DNA of 64,000 nt, from contig BDDD01001496.1 of assembly GCA_001972305.1 (NCBI GenBank), positions 267,236-331,235 of the forward strand, given 5' to 3'. The notes under the pieces are model-generated. The model searched no databases. It saw only the letters and a list, made by a program, of their open reading frames with translations, and was not told the origin of the DNA. Made by a program: the position numbers and the translations under genes. This stretch comes from Cephalotus follicularis. Lineage: Eukaryota > Streptophyta > Magnoliopsida > Oxalidales > Cephalotaceae. This document shows, one piece after another, positions 23,123-34,356 of the stretch (positions are counted from its first letter, which is position 1; each line of letters begins with the position of its first letter).

Positions 23123-23134
23123 GCTTTGATACCA
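23123..23134 (-). other. Primer-binding site of element D
   Basis: The minus strand reads TGGTATCAAAGC, one mismatch from the usual tRNA-iMet site, and lies two bases inside the LTR end TATTCA. Confidence 0.8.
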
Positions 23135-23136
23135 AT

Positions 23137-24639
23137 TGAATATACTATAAGGGGATGGGGGAATTGTAGTATATACGAACATTTATAACTTTTTCAGATT
23201 ATGCCATTAATATTAGACTAGATGAACAATTCTAATATAATAAAAACAAACTTAGCGTAAAATAAATAAATATACAGTGAATAAATAAATAGAGAGAAAG
23301 GGTAAGAGATTGCAAACAAGATTTATAGTGGTTCGGCCAATCTCTTACCTACGTCCACTTTCCCAAGACCTCTTGAGATTCCACTAATATTCCACCTGAA
23401 TACAATCTCCGAATATCTTTCCCAGGTCCATTCGGTGCACCTTTATAGTTTTCTGTGATTGACATCAATCACTTAGGGTTCACTCCCCTTTTTACAATCA
23501 AAGGTTTACAATGATGTTTTGGGTTTTTGTATTACCTCTATAAGGTTGTATATAGACTTAGTACAGCTCAAAGAAATGCTCACAAAAAGCAGATAGAATA
23601 TAAGCCCAAAATGACAGAGGAGACTGATATGAAGAACTGTGATAATTTCTCTTGATTACTTGTTGTTCTTGTTTTGTCGTTATGATTCTCTATATTTTAT
23701 GTTTGAACCCAATCTCCTTTTTATATCCTTGTGAACAATATAGCCGTTTGTTGAAATAGAGCCGTTGTAGTTATTGGGAAGTGTTGCATTAAAAACAGCA
23801 TTGAAAACTAGGTTCGTTTCAGCGAAGAAAGCGTTGACGGATTCATTATAAGCATCGACGCTCATATGACCATTATGAGTTAAATTTAAAGCTTGCCTGC
23901 TTAACCGCTGATGCTTTGAATTTTAAGTTGACGTTTTGCTGAAAGCGCTAACGGTATGTACAAAGCGTCGTCGCTTAGATGTCATCAAATAATTTCATTC
24001 AACTCTGTACTAAACCGCTGATGTGCTCCCTCTAAGCGTTGGTGCTTGATCTTAATCGTTGATGGTTTATTGAAAGCGTCGACGCTTATGCCACCTTTAC
24101 GTGTTAACTTCAATTTCCTTGCATTGAGGATTCGATGATTTTGCGATTCACTCTGGCGCTTAGTTAAAGTGTTGTCGCTTTAATGAAACCATCGGTGGTT
24201 TGTAATTAAGCATCCTTCTCTTTTCTATCTTGTCAATACTCTATCTATGCTTCTCTGGATTTCTTTTCTAGATTTATTGTTTTCTTGTAGTTGGACTCCT
24301 CTGTTCTCGCTTAGTAAAGGTTTGATTTCTCTTGCTTATTTCTGCCTTGATTTTCCAATCATTGCTGAATTGTTTAGCTTCTCTTTTGAGTTGCCAAAAC
24401 TTCCTTTGAGTTTAAAGGCGTCAACAGTTGTTGCGCTTGATTGCTTAAGCGCTGATGGTTTAGATAAAATGTCGCCGCTTATCATTCTTCTACGCGCTGC
24501 TGGTTTCATACAAAGCGTTGGCGCTTCATGCTTAGATAACTGAACAATTCTTCCATCTATCTCAACTAGCACATAAACTAAAATCATTAGATGCAAATAT
24601 GTTATCATCAAAACTAGGATTGAGACATAAATGTGAACA
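23137..24639 (-). repeat. Element D 5' LTR
   Basis: A 1503-bp LTR with TGAATATACT on the left and GTGAACA on the right. It contains many GCGTCGACGCTT-like motifs at 23820-24200 and 24415-24530. The right border joins element E LTR sequence ('atactttgccagccaagcc'), confirming that D sits in E. Confidence 0.82.
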
Positions 24640-24972
24640 CATACTTTGCCAGCCAAGCCAAATACTTGGACCTTACACTAAAATATGAGTCAAGCCCAAC
24701 AATCTCCACATTGGCGAATATTCTTGTCCCCTTGAAGATTTGTTGTAACTCCACCTTGCTTGCAAATACCATAAACAAAATACCATCGGCCTTTAAGACT
24801 ACCAGCTACACATAACCCGAAATAGCAAACGGTCATGACTTCACCTGTTTCGAAACTATGGCCAATGAACATGTGTAGCTGTAAAACCCGTTGATTACAT
24901 AGTCAATACCGGAGAGGGATCTTGAGCTATCCTCCCCACAACAGATATCCTCTCACCTCCATCGTTTGCATC

Positions 24973-26255
24973 TCAAAAACCATTTGTCAGAGTCTCTGCA
25001 CCAATTTCGAAAGAGACTTTGCGTAAGATCTTACTACCTGTACCCAGCTTCCACTTATCCATCAAGATCTTAGGAATACGAGTCATCGTACTCCCATCCA
25101 AACGATACGAATTTTCCGCACTCCGTCCTTTTGCCATAACCATGCAGTCACGTATGATTTTGACAACTCCACCTTCAATTGTAGTCCTACAGTTCCTGGA
25201 ATCCAATTGGCTGACCGAAACATAATTCCTATGTATCTTTGGGACATACGCTACACCACCCAAAGTATGTACCACTCCATCAAATATTTTTATTTTAACA
25301 GTTCCTGTCCCGATAATAACACATGTGGACCCGTCTCCCAAGGATACAACACCATCCTTACATTCTTGAAACGTGTCAAAATAATCCATCTTGGAGCAAA
25401 CATGAACAGAACACCTGGAATCAATAAACCACTCATTTTTACGAGAAGAAGTGTTTTTACCTTTAAAGATGGTGATGAATTCATCTCCATAGTCCTGTCC
25501 ATCGAACACCACTGTCGTAGTTTGGGAGCCACCATTATCTTTTTCCCGTTGAGGACCATTTTTCTTGATGTGCCCATATTCCTTACAATGATACCATTAT
25601 ATGCTCTTTTCACTATCCCTGGATTTAACCTGCTTCAGTTAAATCCCCTATTAGTCGACCTTCCTCGCCCATCAGCTACCAAGACACTATCATCACTTCT
25701 CAATGCCAAATTACCATTAATCTTCAACTTACTTTGCAGATTAACTTTGACATCCTTCACCGAGATCAAATACTGGTCATATATCATAGTATCCCTGAAA
25801 TGGTTATATGAAGGTGCTAACAATAACAAGGCCTGATTTTCATCTTCTATCTTTACATCACTTCTTGACAATTCAGTAATTATGGAATTAAACTCAGATA
25901 TATGAGATTGAATAAAAGTACCCTATGCCATGCATAACGTGTACAACCGCTACTTCACCGAAGCTTGTTCGTAAGACATTTTGTGAGATACAAATTCTCC
26001 AATTTCACCCACAAATTCGCCGTCGTCTTTTCCGACAACACCTCTTGAAGCACATCGTTGGACAAACACAACTGGATCGCAGAAATTGCTTTATCATCCA
26101 TCTCTTCCCAATCATAGTCCGACATCGTATCTGGCTTTTTCGCTTTTCCCCCACGAGACCTTTTTCAAATCTTGTTGCGTTAGAACCACCGTCATACACA
26201 CTTTCCATAAATTGAAATTAATGTTGCCATCTAATTTTTCAACTTCAAATCTCAT
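24973..26255 (-). pseudogene. gag-protease remnant of element E (Tork-like Copia)
   Basis: Gag starts at the MRFEVEKLDGN methionine at 26255, with FNLWKVCM following. Stops and shifts precede LSRSDVKIEDENQALLLLA (25871-25635). The 25512-24973 frame carries the protease active site as WFIDSRCSVHVC, where the catalytic DSG is changed to DSR, followed by GDGSTCVIIGTGTV and the pre-integrase region VAYVPKIHRNYVSVSQLDS. The rest of pol is absent, so the protein could not support transposition. Confidence 0.8.
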
Positions 26256-26298
26256 CGTAGTAGATCAAGTCATAATACCAACCGAAAAAGAACATTTC

Positions 26299-26310
26299 GC
26301 TCTGATACCA
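26299..26310 (-). other. Primer-binding site of element E
   Basis: The minus strand reads TGGTATCAGAGC, a perfect tRNA-iMet type site, two bases inside the LTR start at 26313. Confidence 0.88.
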
Positions 26311-26312
26311 CT

Positions 26313-26793
26313 TGTTGAAAAAATATGGTCCCTTTCCCCTTGGATACAACTAGGTGAGAAATCACCCACGCGTTTCGATATCAAACTACCTGTTCAATCC
26401 ACCAACAAAAAATAAACAAATTAGATATAAATAAAAGATTGAGCAAATACAAGAGAACACCAGATTTACGTTGTTCGGCAAAATCCTAGTTACGTCTATG
26501 GAGACATAGACATGTTCTTTCATTATGAGAAATATCAGTACAAGAAAACAATTGAGTTTTTATACCCAATCCTACAAAACCCTTGTACACCCTCTCTCAA
26601 CCCCAAGAATAAATTTCCACCTTGTGTCTATATTTTCATACTCTTACACTAATATTTATAGTCACCAACTACTTGATTACCAAGTAATCCTAATCCTTGT
26701 CCATAAAGCAATCATAATCCTTGTTCACCAATAATATTTGCCAGCCAAGCCAAATACTTGGACCTTACACTAAAATCTGAGCCTAACTCAATA
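26313..26793 (-). repeat. Element E 5' LTR
   Basis: A 481-bp LTR starting TGTTGAAAA and ending CTCAATA (mutated from CAACA as seen at 24701). A TATA-like 'aatatttatag' lies at 26651-26661 (plus spelling). It is clearly diverged from its partner, suggesting the oldest dated insertion in this cluster. Confidence 0.8.
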
Positions 26794-26798
26794 GGAAT

Positions 26799-27013
26799 GT
26801 GTGTGTATGATAGTGATAGGTCAGAGCTTTTGGTGGGGGTTTGAGGGTGGTGGATAGTAATTGTTATGGTGGTGTTGGTTTTTGGGTTGTTTTGTTGGGA
26901 GACGTTGTTTTGCTTGGGACAATGGGGTTTTGTGGGGTTTTTGATGGTTGCGACATGGGGTTGTGGCAATGGGTGATGATTGGTTTTATGGGATGAGGCT
27001 TATTACAATGGGG
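26799..27013. other. Residual host DNA between elements E and C
   Basis: About 215 bp, T/G-rich on the plus strand, with no supported feature. It ends at the GTTTT target duplication of element C. Confidence 0.5.
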
Positions 27014-27018
27014 GTTTT

Positions 27019-28340
27019 TGTTAGATATAGTGACCCGACAAGCCATTAGATGGGTTGTCATATTATATCTTACCATGTATGGAACAATCTTATTATTATG
27101 TATATATGATGCGTGCTAAATTTGTTATGGCTATATCACTTGTATTTTGTCACATAATCGAAGTAGCTTAATTATTACCTACTTATACTAGTGATGCCCT
27201 GACATATTTAGAATGGCTAAACCGAACCCTAGGGGTATTTCGGTTACTTGAGAACACCTCTCGTATTAACTAAGATTTTAAAGGGTCCCTGCCTTATAAT
27301 GATTAGATCTTTGGTATGTTGGACATATTAAGTCTTGGTGTTGAATATCGGTTCCGTGGATTTTACATTTTGTGGAAACACATATGTTTGATCTTACTTA
27401 ACCAATATTCGAAGGATACATGAAATCACTAAAAGAGTTAGACTCTTTATGCTTCACTGGCCAAAAGGCGTCGATGTCTTTTAGAAAGACGTCGATGCTT
27501 TTCTCTGATAAAGACGTCGATGTCTTTTAGAAAGCATCGATGTGCTTTAGTGCCACGTTGCATAGGCGTCGACGTCTTTTGGAAGGAGTCGACGTCTTTG
27601 AGCAGAACGTGCATCCAGTGCACGATCTCACTTCGTGGGCACTCCTTCTCTCACATCCTTAGCCGTTTTCTCTTGATTTTACACGTTATGGAAACGTGGG
27701 ATTCATGGATTCAGACTCCCAGGGAGTGAAGGCCATGATCCTAGGTGAATGGGAGATTGGGATAGAGAAATTGAGGCTGGTATTAAGCATTTCCGCAGAA
27801 AGAGAGAGGAAGGTGAGTTGAGACATTTTTGCTGGGCATTTTGATCTCGAATTCTTCTCTGCAAGTGTATGTTCCTTCACTTGATAAACACCAAGCAAAG
27901 GCTTATCTAGGGTGGATTGATTATTGACTTCATTGGTCATAATCAATACTCCTTTTCTAAGCTAAGTGAGAGAGAGTGTGTGTTCATACACTTTGTGATT
28001 GCTGGTTGGATTGCTTGTTGTTCCTGAGGCTTGGAGAACATCAAGGGAATCTACTCAAGCTTGTAGCGGCAAAGAAAGAAGGAGCCTTCACCCACTGGTA
28101 TAACCTTTGGTCCCTCTTCTTCTTGCCATGCTTGTGTGTCACCATTGTGTGCAATGGTGACACCAATTCAATTCTATTGATGCTGTGGTAATCCATGTGA
28201 TCTGTGGACGTGCCATAATGGAATGGTTTATGTTTTATTGGGTGTTCTTCCGCTGCATGATTGTATAATTAAAGTTTTATTCTACACCCTTTACACCTAA
28301 ATCCATTTTGGCACTGGACTCGGTATATCCGTTTTCATCA
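27019..28340 (+). repeat. Element C 5' LTR
   Basis: A 1322-bp LTR from TGTTAGATATAG to TTTTCATCA. Positions 27465-27605 hold six palindromic GACGTCGATGTC-type motifs. The stretch from 27287 on matches the 3' LTR with only scattered differences. Short frames inside it are not credible genes. Confidence 0.92.
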
Positions 28341-28341
28341 G

Positions 28342-28353
28342 TGGTATCAGAGA
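28342..28353 (+). other. Primer-binding site of element C
   Basis: TGGTATCAGAGA, 11 of 12 bases of the usual tRNA-iMet site, one base after the LTR end. Confidence 0.85.
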
Positions 28354-30171
28354 GTCCCACATCATCCTTAATTGAATATGTATGCCTTAGATGATGTACT
28401 GATTAATAGTTTAATCATTGGATGTGTTTTTGTGATCAAACTAAATATTCTAAGTGCCTTAATGAAATTTTCATGAAATTTGATTTCATTGGTTTTTATG
28501 CTGGGAATGTTGTTTAAATGTGTTTAGAATTAAGTTTGGAACTTGCATGGTGCATTTTGGAATGCCAGAATGGCATTCCATAGTCTAAACCATTGAATTC
28601 AGCATTTTTCGAAATGCAGAAAATGCCCAGGGGGCTAAAGACGTCGACGTCATTGGAAGACGTCGATGTCATGTTCAAATTCCCAGTAAAGACGTCGACG
28701 TTCGTTATAGCGTCGATGTCTGGATCATATTTTGTGAAACGCGTCGATGTTATTTTTGGACGTCGACGCCTTTTTCAAATGTTCTTGTGAAACGCATTGA
28801 TGCTCTATTTTTGCATCGATGTCTTGTTCATGGTTTTCCAGAAAACGCGTCGATACTTTTGGTAAGGCGTCGACGTCTTTTATAATAAAAAAAAAACTGT
28901 TTTTGTATAAAATTGGATTTTATACATTCTGGCACTTGGAAGATTAAAAATCATTGCTTGATTTAGTGGGAGTTTGGTCAATTAACAATCATTGAATTAA
29001 ATTGTGTAATTGGTTATCGTAAATGGCATTTGTTTTATTTGTGGTTTTATTATATTGGATATAATATAGATCTTATGCACAATGGATGGCCCGAAAAGGA
29101 CATAGACCTAGTTTATGGTTTTCGTTGTGTGGATGGTTTTAATTTATTTATTATCTTTAAATGTCTGTAATAAGGTGCCTGCGTACACCATTTATTTTTC
29201 CTTACTTTTGTATTTCTCCTTGTATTTTTACAAATGTAAATTTCTTTTCGAAAATGTATTGTTCTTTTTGTAAAAGAAGACTTTGCAATGAGAGATGGAG
29301 GAAAGGAGAAATGAAGTACAAGACTTTTGAAGGCCATGTATGCATGGTTATTGTTGTAATAAATAGATTTAAATCTTTACACCTAGGAAGACCATGTAAT
29401 GACTTTGGGCTCAAGTCATTGCATAATAATGTCCTTGCCAAGATCCATTGACATATTTTAGAAATATGTCCAAGGTGCATAAGATACACGTCTTGCATGA
29501 TAAGCCGTAATTAATTGGAGTTGGGTAATATAACCAATGAATTAATTAAGGGCTTGGTAATTAAAATTTGAGACCGCAAATTCCCTCAATGCAATAATAA
29601 GTCTTAACGTAGGAACCCATGGAGTGGTTCCCCGTGGCCTTCCACAATTTTCGTTGAGTAGTGTTCCTGGGTTGTTGGTTTGTCATGCCCTAGCTGAGGC
29701 TGATGATTTGGGGACATTATATCAACGTCGGTGTTGGGCACCGCAAAGGGTGGCTATGTTTTAGCACTTGGACACGCCTACGTGTGGGTGTTAAAACTAG
29801 TGCATTCCAATGAAAATTATGGGTAGTTGACTTATCAAGATTATGATGGTTTGTCATGCCCTAGCTGAGGCCATATTGAATCTAAGGCCGAATACTATGA
29901 CTGGATCTTGTATTGGATACAAATTGGCAAGAAAGCCTACCCATTGGATATATTATAGTTTGTCATGCCCTAGCTGAGGCTATAATATGATTGCGATGGA
30001 TTCCAATCCCCACTAGGAAGTTGGACTTCTCGAATTCCATATGGGGGTATGGGATACGATTAGAATAGTGGGAGGGACCATAAGCACTAAAAACCAAGTG
30101 TTATGGTTGTCATATATTAAAATTGGAATAGATGCAGACTCAACTTATATTTCTTTATCTAGGTTGCTAAA
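28354..30171 (+). other. Long 5' leader of element C with motif array and repeated hairpins
   Basis: Untranslated leader of about 1.8 kb. Positions 28635-28895 contain about ten GACGTCGACGTC-like motifs. Positions 29677-29700, 29848-29871 and 29957-29980 contain three copies of a 21-nt segment, TTTGTCATGCCCTAGCTGAGG, each with flanking arms able to pair. No frame of note precedes gag at 30172. Confidence 0.7.
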
Positions 30172-31080
30172 ATGGCTTTGCAATCTACTATGTCCCACAT
30201 TCTAGAGACAAACAAATTAATAGGCCCAAACTTCATCGATTGGCAACGTAACCTAAAATTCATCCTAACGGCCAATAAATTGGCGTATGTGATGAAATGG
30301 GGGCCTCCATCACTAGGTGATGATCTTACGCCTGATGAGTGCGATCGTCTGGCCATGTGACTGGAGGACGATGAGCATGCTCGGTGTATCGCCCTATTGG
30401 GGATGACACCGGAGCTGCAACGCAAGTATGAGAAGATTGAGACCTTATCCGCTATACTTCAAGATCTCCAGGAGATGTATGGGGCCGAGTCTAGGACTCG
30501 AAGGCTTAATCTCTCACGCAAATTCTTCAAGGCGCAGATGCCAGAGGGAGCTTCGGTCCATGATCATGGACTGGAGATGATAAACATGATTAAGCAGCTT
30601 ACTCAATTAGGGTTTGTCCTGGATCACGATCTGCAGATAGATCTTATCCTTACATCCCTCCCTGGATCGTTCTAACAGTTTGTGGAGTGTTTTCACTTGA
30701 TTGAGATAGAAGTAACTCTTTCTGAGTTAGTTTCTATGTTGAGAACGGCAGAGGCCAATCTTGACTCTACGAAGTCAGAGATCCCAGCCCAGGAGGGCAA
30801 GCTTGGAGCTAGTGGGAGCGATGCCAAGAATCGAATGAAGCAGTTGGCAATTGAAGGTGCTTGTTTCCAGTGCGGTAAGACCGGACACTAGAGAAAGGAT
30901 TGTCGTGTTACTGGTGCTGGAGTCTCTTCTGACGTTTTGCATGGTGCAAGTACATCAGGTATGTTCATGATTGAACTGAATCTAGCTTTGAATAGTAGTT
31001 CTTCATGAGTATTGTATACTGGATGTGGAACTAACCTTTGCAATTCGTTGCAGGGACTATGAAAAGTTAGAAAACTTGGA
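30172..31080 (+). pseudogene. gag and protease of element C
   Basis: Gag starts MALQSTMSHILETNKLIGPNFIDWQRNLK, a common Copia Gag opening. In-frame stops lie at 30358, 30673 and 30889 with no frameshift between them. The zinc knuckle CFQCGKTGH-stop-RKDC (near 30870) is interrupted by the last stop. The protease motif near 31015 reads YTGCG, so the catalytic Asp of DTG has become Tyr, and stops flank it. Both proteins are dead. Confidence 0.82.
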
Positions 31081-31089
31081 CCTGGAGAC

Positions 31090-32343
31090 TTGGACTTACG
31101 GCTTGGGGATGGATCTAGGATCATTGCTCAAGTTGTTGGTGTTTATGATATTAGTTTGTGTAATAATTTTGTTTTGACATTGGATCCTTGTTATTATGTT
31201 ATGAATATTGTTCGGAACATTATAAGTGTTTCTCACTTATGTAGTATGAGCTTGGAGCTTAAGTTCCAAGACATTGGATGTCTTATATATTCAAACAATG
31301 TTTATGTTGGTAATCGTATTATCGACAATGGATTATATGTCTTAAACACTTCACAATCAAATATCTTGTCCATTGAGCAAAGTAACAATAAGAAAAGACA
31401 AAGAGAAACTGAGTTAAATAAAACCTATACCTGGCACTGTAGACTTGGTCATCTTAGTGATGCGAGACTATCACAGTTGGTTAAGGATGATCTCCTTAAT
31501 ATCCAAGACTTAGAGTCCTATCCAACTTATGAATCCTGTTTATTGGGAAAGATGACTAAATCACCCTTCTCTAGTCAAGGAGAAAGGGCTATGGACTTAC
31601 TGGGTCTAGTCCATACTGACGTATGTGGTCCTATGTCAATCAGTGCACGAGGTGGTTATGTCTACTTCATAACTTTTACCGACGATTTATCTAGGTATGG
31701 TTATGTGTATCTGATGAAACACAAGTCAGAATCCTTTGAGAAATTTAAGGAGTTCAGACTAGAAGTAGAAAAGCAAACAGGTAAATCCATTAAAATACTT
31801 CGGTCGGACCGAGGTGGAGAATACCTGTCGGCTAAATTCCTAGGTTATCTTAGAGATAACGGAATTCTATCTCAGTGGACTCCTCCTGGAACACCACAGC
31901 ATAATGGTGTGTCCGAAAGGAGGAATCGGACTTTGTTAGACATGGTTCGATCGATGATGTCTTTTGCTGACCTTCCTACCTATCTCTGGGGTTATGCCCA
32001 AGATGCAGCTCCTTATATCTTGAATCAGATTCCTTCAAAATCTGTGCCTTCTACTCCATACCAGGTATGGTCAGGGAGGAAACCCAGCCTAAACCATTTG
32101 AAGGTTTGGGGTTGTCCTGCTTATGTCAAGAGGCTTGACACAGATAAGCTGGAAGTGCGGTCAGACCGTTGCAGGTTTGTGGGGTATCCTAAGGAGACTA
32201 AAGGATACTACTTCTACCACCCTAGCGAACAAAAGATATTTGTTTCGCGAAATGCTGTGTTCCTAGAGAAGGTATACCTTCTTGAAGGAAACAGTGGGAG
32301 CAAGGTGGAACTCAAGGAGTTTCCACAGGTAGAAACCACATAG
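31090..32343 (+). pseudogene. Integrase of element C (longest pol frame)
   Basis: A 417-residue frame. Residues 1-110 are the protease C-terminus and pre-integrase linker. The zinc-binding motif has H116 and H121, but the first Cys of the CxxC pair is Tyr147 (YESC). The catalytic triad is complete: D177 in HTDVCGP, D240 in RSDRGGEY, E276 in GVSERRNRTL. A GKP-type region, LNHLKVWGCPAYVK, follows. A TAG at 32341 ends it before RT. Copia integrase is normally part of one polyprotein. Confidence 0.85.
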
Positions 32344-32346
32344 GAG

Positions 32347-33411
32347 ATGGAGGAGTTGGAGGTTAGACCTTCAACAGACACAGCTGAGATTGGATCTCAG
32401 GCTGAGAATGGTTCTCAGTTAGGCAAAGCTCCTTTGAGGAGATCAGGCAGAATCCCATTAGCACCTGAGAGGTATGGTTTCCTCATTGATGGTACTGATG
32501 AGATCAACGTCATTGAAGATGACAAGCCTGCCAGCTACTTAGAGGCAGTGCAAGGCACTGAATCTGAAGCATGGCTAGGAGCCATGAAATCCGAGATGGA
32601 TTCCATGTACTCCAACCAAGTATGGAATTTGGTTGAAGCACCCGAAGGCATAGTACCTATTGGCTGCAAATGGATCTTCAAGAAGAAGATGAATGCATAT
32701 GGAAAAATCAAGACTTATAAAGCTCAATTAGTGGCGAAAGGGTGTAGGCAACGACATGGAGTCGACTATACTGACACTTTCTCATCTATCGCCATGCTCA
32801 AATCCTCTAAGGAATTCATCTTTCTCGAAAGATGTCTCCTCAGACATCTGAAGAGAGAGCACGCATGAGTCGGATACCTTATGCTTCAGCTGTAGGGTCG
32901 ATCATGTATGCCATGTTATGTACTAGGCCTGATGTCGCGCTTGCCCTGGGAATGGCAAGTCGTTTTCAGTCTGATCCCGGTGAGAAGCACTGGGAAGTGG
33001 TCAAGGGAATCCTGAAGTACCTTAGGAGGACTCAGGATATGTTCTTGATATATGGAAAAGATAGTGAGTTGAAATTGGAGGGCTTTACAGACTCTAGTTT
33101 TGACAGTGATCCGGATGATCACAATTCTGTCTCTGGGTACGTGTTTGTACTTAATGGTGGTGCTGTGAGCTGGCGTAGTTCTAAGCAAGGGACTATTGCA
33201 GATTCTACCACAGAAGTCGAGTACATAGAAGCCTCAAACGCCACCAAGGAAGGTGTTAAGATGCACAAGTTCATTACTGAACTAGGAGTTATTCCATCCA
33301 TTATTAGTCCAGTTGTGGTATACTGTGATAATAATGGGGCTGTAGCACAAGCCAAGCAACCACGGTCTCACCAGCGATCCAAACACATCGAGCGGCGCTA
33401 CCATCTGATCT
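32347..33411 (+). pseudogene. Reverse transcriptase-RNase H of element C with RT core deleted
   Basis: The first frame (32347-32868) has the Copia RT N-terminus: AWLGAMKSEMDSM, WKWIFKKK-like and YKAQLVAKGCRQRHGVDYTDTFSSIAMLKS. It then jumps at about 32810 to sequence that normally follows the YVDD box. The next frame (32832-33413) holds IPYASAVGSIMYAMLCTRPDVA and RNase H with GFTDSSF, TEVEYIEA and YCDNNGA, so the RNase H acidic residues are present. The RT active site is missing by deletion. The tail continues past 33411 with DPLTKAM. Confidence 0.85.
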
Positions 33412-33562
33412 GAGAGATTATTGGTAGGGGAGATATACAGCTTGAGAGGGTCTCCTCGGAGGTGGACACAGCAGATCCATTGACCAAGGCAATGGGCACC
33501 AAGGCTTTGGAGCATCATCGTGGGACGATGGGTCTAGGCTATAGGAGTTCATGGCTTGAGGG

Positions 33563-33575
33563 TCAAGTGGGAGAT
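33563..33575 (+). other. Polypurine tract of element C
   Basis: The run AAGTGGGAGAT ends directly at the 3' LTR start TGTTAG (33576), the typical Copia arrangement. Confidence 0.85.
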
Positions 33576-34356
33576 TGTTAGATATAGTGATCCCTGCCTT
33601 ATAATGATTAGATCTTTGATATGTTGGACATATTAAGTCTTGGTGTTGAATATCGGTTGCGTGGATTTTACATTTTGTGGAAACACATATGTTTGATCTT
33701 ACTTAACCAATATTCGAAGGATACATGAAATCACTAAAAGAGTTAGACTCTTTATGCTTCACTGGCCAAAAGGCGTCGATGTCTTTTAGAAAGACGTCGA
33801 TGCTTTTCTCTGATAACGACGTCGATGTCTTTTAGAAAGCATCGATGTGCTTTAGTGCCACGTTGCATAGGCGTCGACGTCTTTTGGAAGGAGTCGACGT
33901 CTTTGAGCAGAACGTGCATCCAGTGCACGATCTCACTTCGTGGGCACTACTTCTCTCACATCCTTAGCCGTTTTCTCTTGATTTTACACGTTATGGAAAC
34001 GTGGGATTCATGGCTTCGGACTCACAGGGAGTGAAGGCCATGATCCTAAATGAATGGGAGATTGAGAGAGAGAAATTGAGGCTGGTATTAAGCATTTCTG
34101 CAGAAAGAGAGAGGAAGGTGAGTTGAGACATTTTTTGCTCGGCAATTTGACCTCGAATTCTTCTCTGCAAGTGTGTGTTCCTTCACTTGATAAACACCAA
34201 GCAAAGGCTTATCTAGGGTGGATTGATTATTGACTTCATTGGTCATAATCAATACTCCTTTTCTAAGCTAAGTGAGAGAGTGTGTGTGTTCATACACTTT
34301 GTGATTGCTGGTTGGATTGCTTGCTGTTCCTGAGGCTTGGAGAACATCAAGGGAAT

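Larger units (their letters stand above)
17326..24639 (-). mobile_element. Element D: SIRE-like Copia element, gag plus extra ORF, no pol seen
   Basis: The minus-strand element has a clean 5' LTR (23137-24639), primer site 23123-23134, SIRE-type gag (23075-21843), a Transposase_32-like ORF (20927-19696), a polypurine tract and a rearranged 3' LTR (about 17360-18604). Between gag and the extra ORF there is about 0.9 kb without coding potential, and no protease, integrase or RT motifs were found. It lies inside the 3' LTR of element E. The left target duplication cannot be read because that end is scrambled. Confidence 0.75.
16912..26793 (-). mobile_element. Element E: Copia retrotransposon with pol deleted, host of element D
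   Basis: Two diverged LTRs flank a short interior: left (3') LTR 16912-17325 continued at 24640-24701, and right (5') LTR 26313-26793. A tRNA-Met primer site lies at 26299-26310. The interior (24702-26298) holds gag, protease and a pre-integrase piece only; integrase, RT and RNase H are missing. Flanks GGTAT (16907-16911) and GGAAT (26794-26798) look like a decayed 5-bp target duplication. LTR ends are mutated from TG and CA to TA at the outer edges, suggesting an old insertion. Confidence 0.8.
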
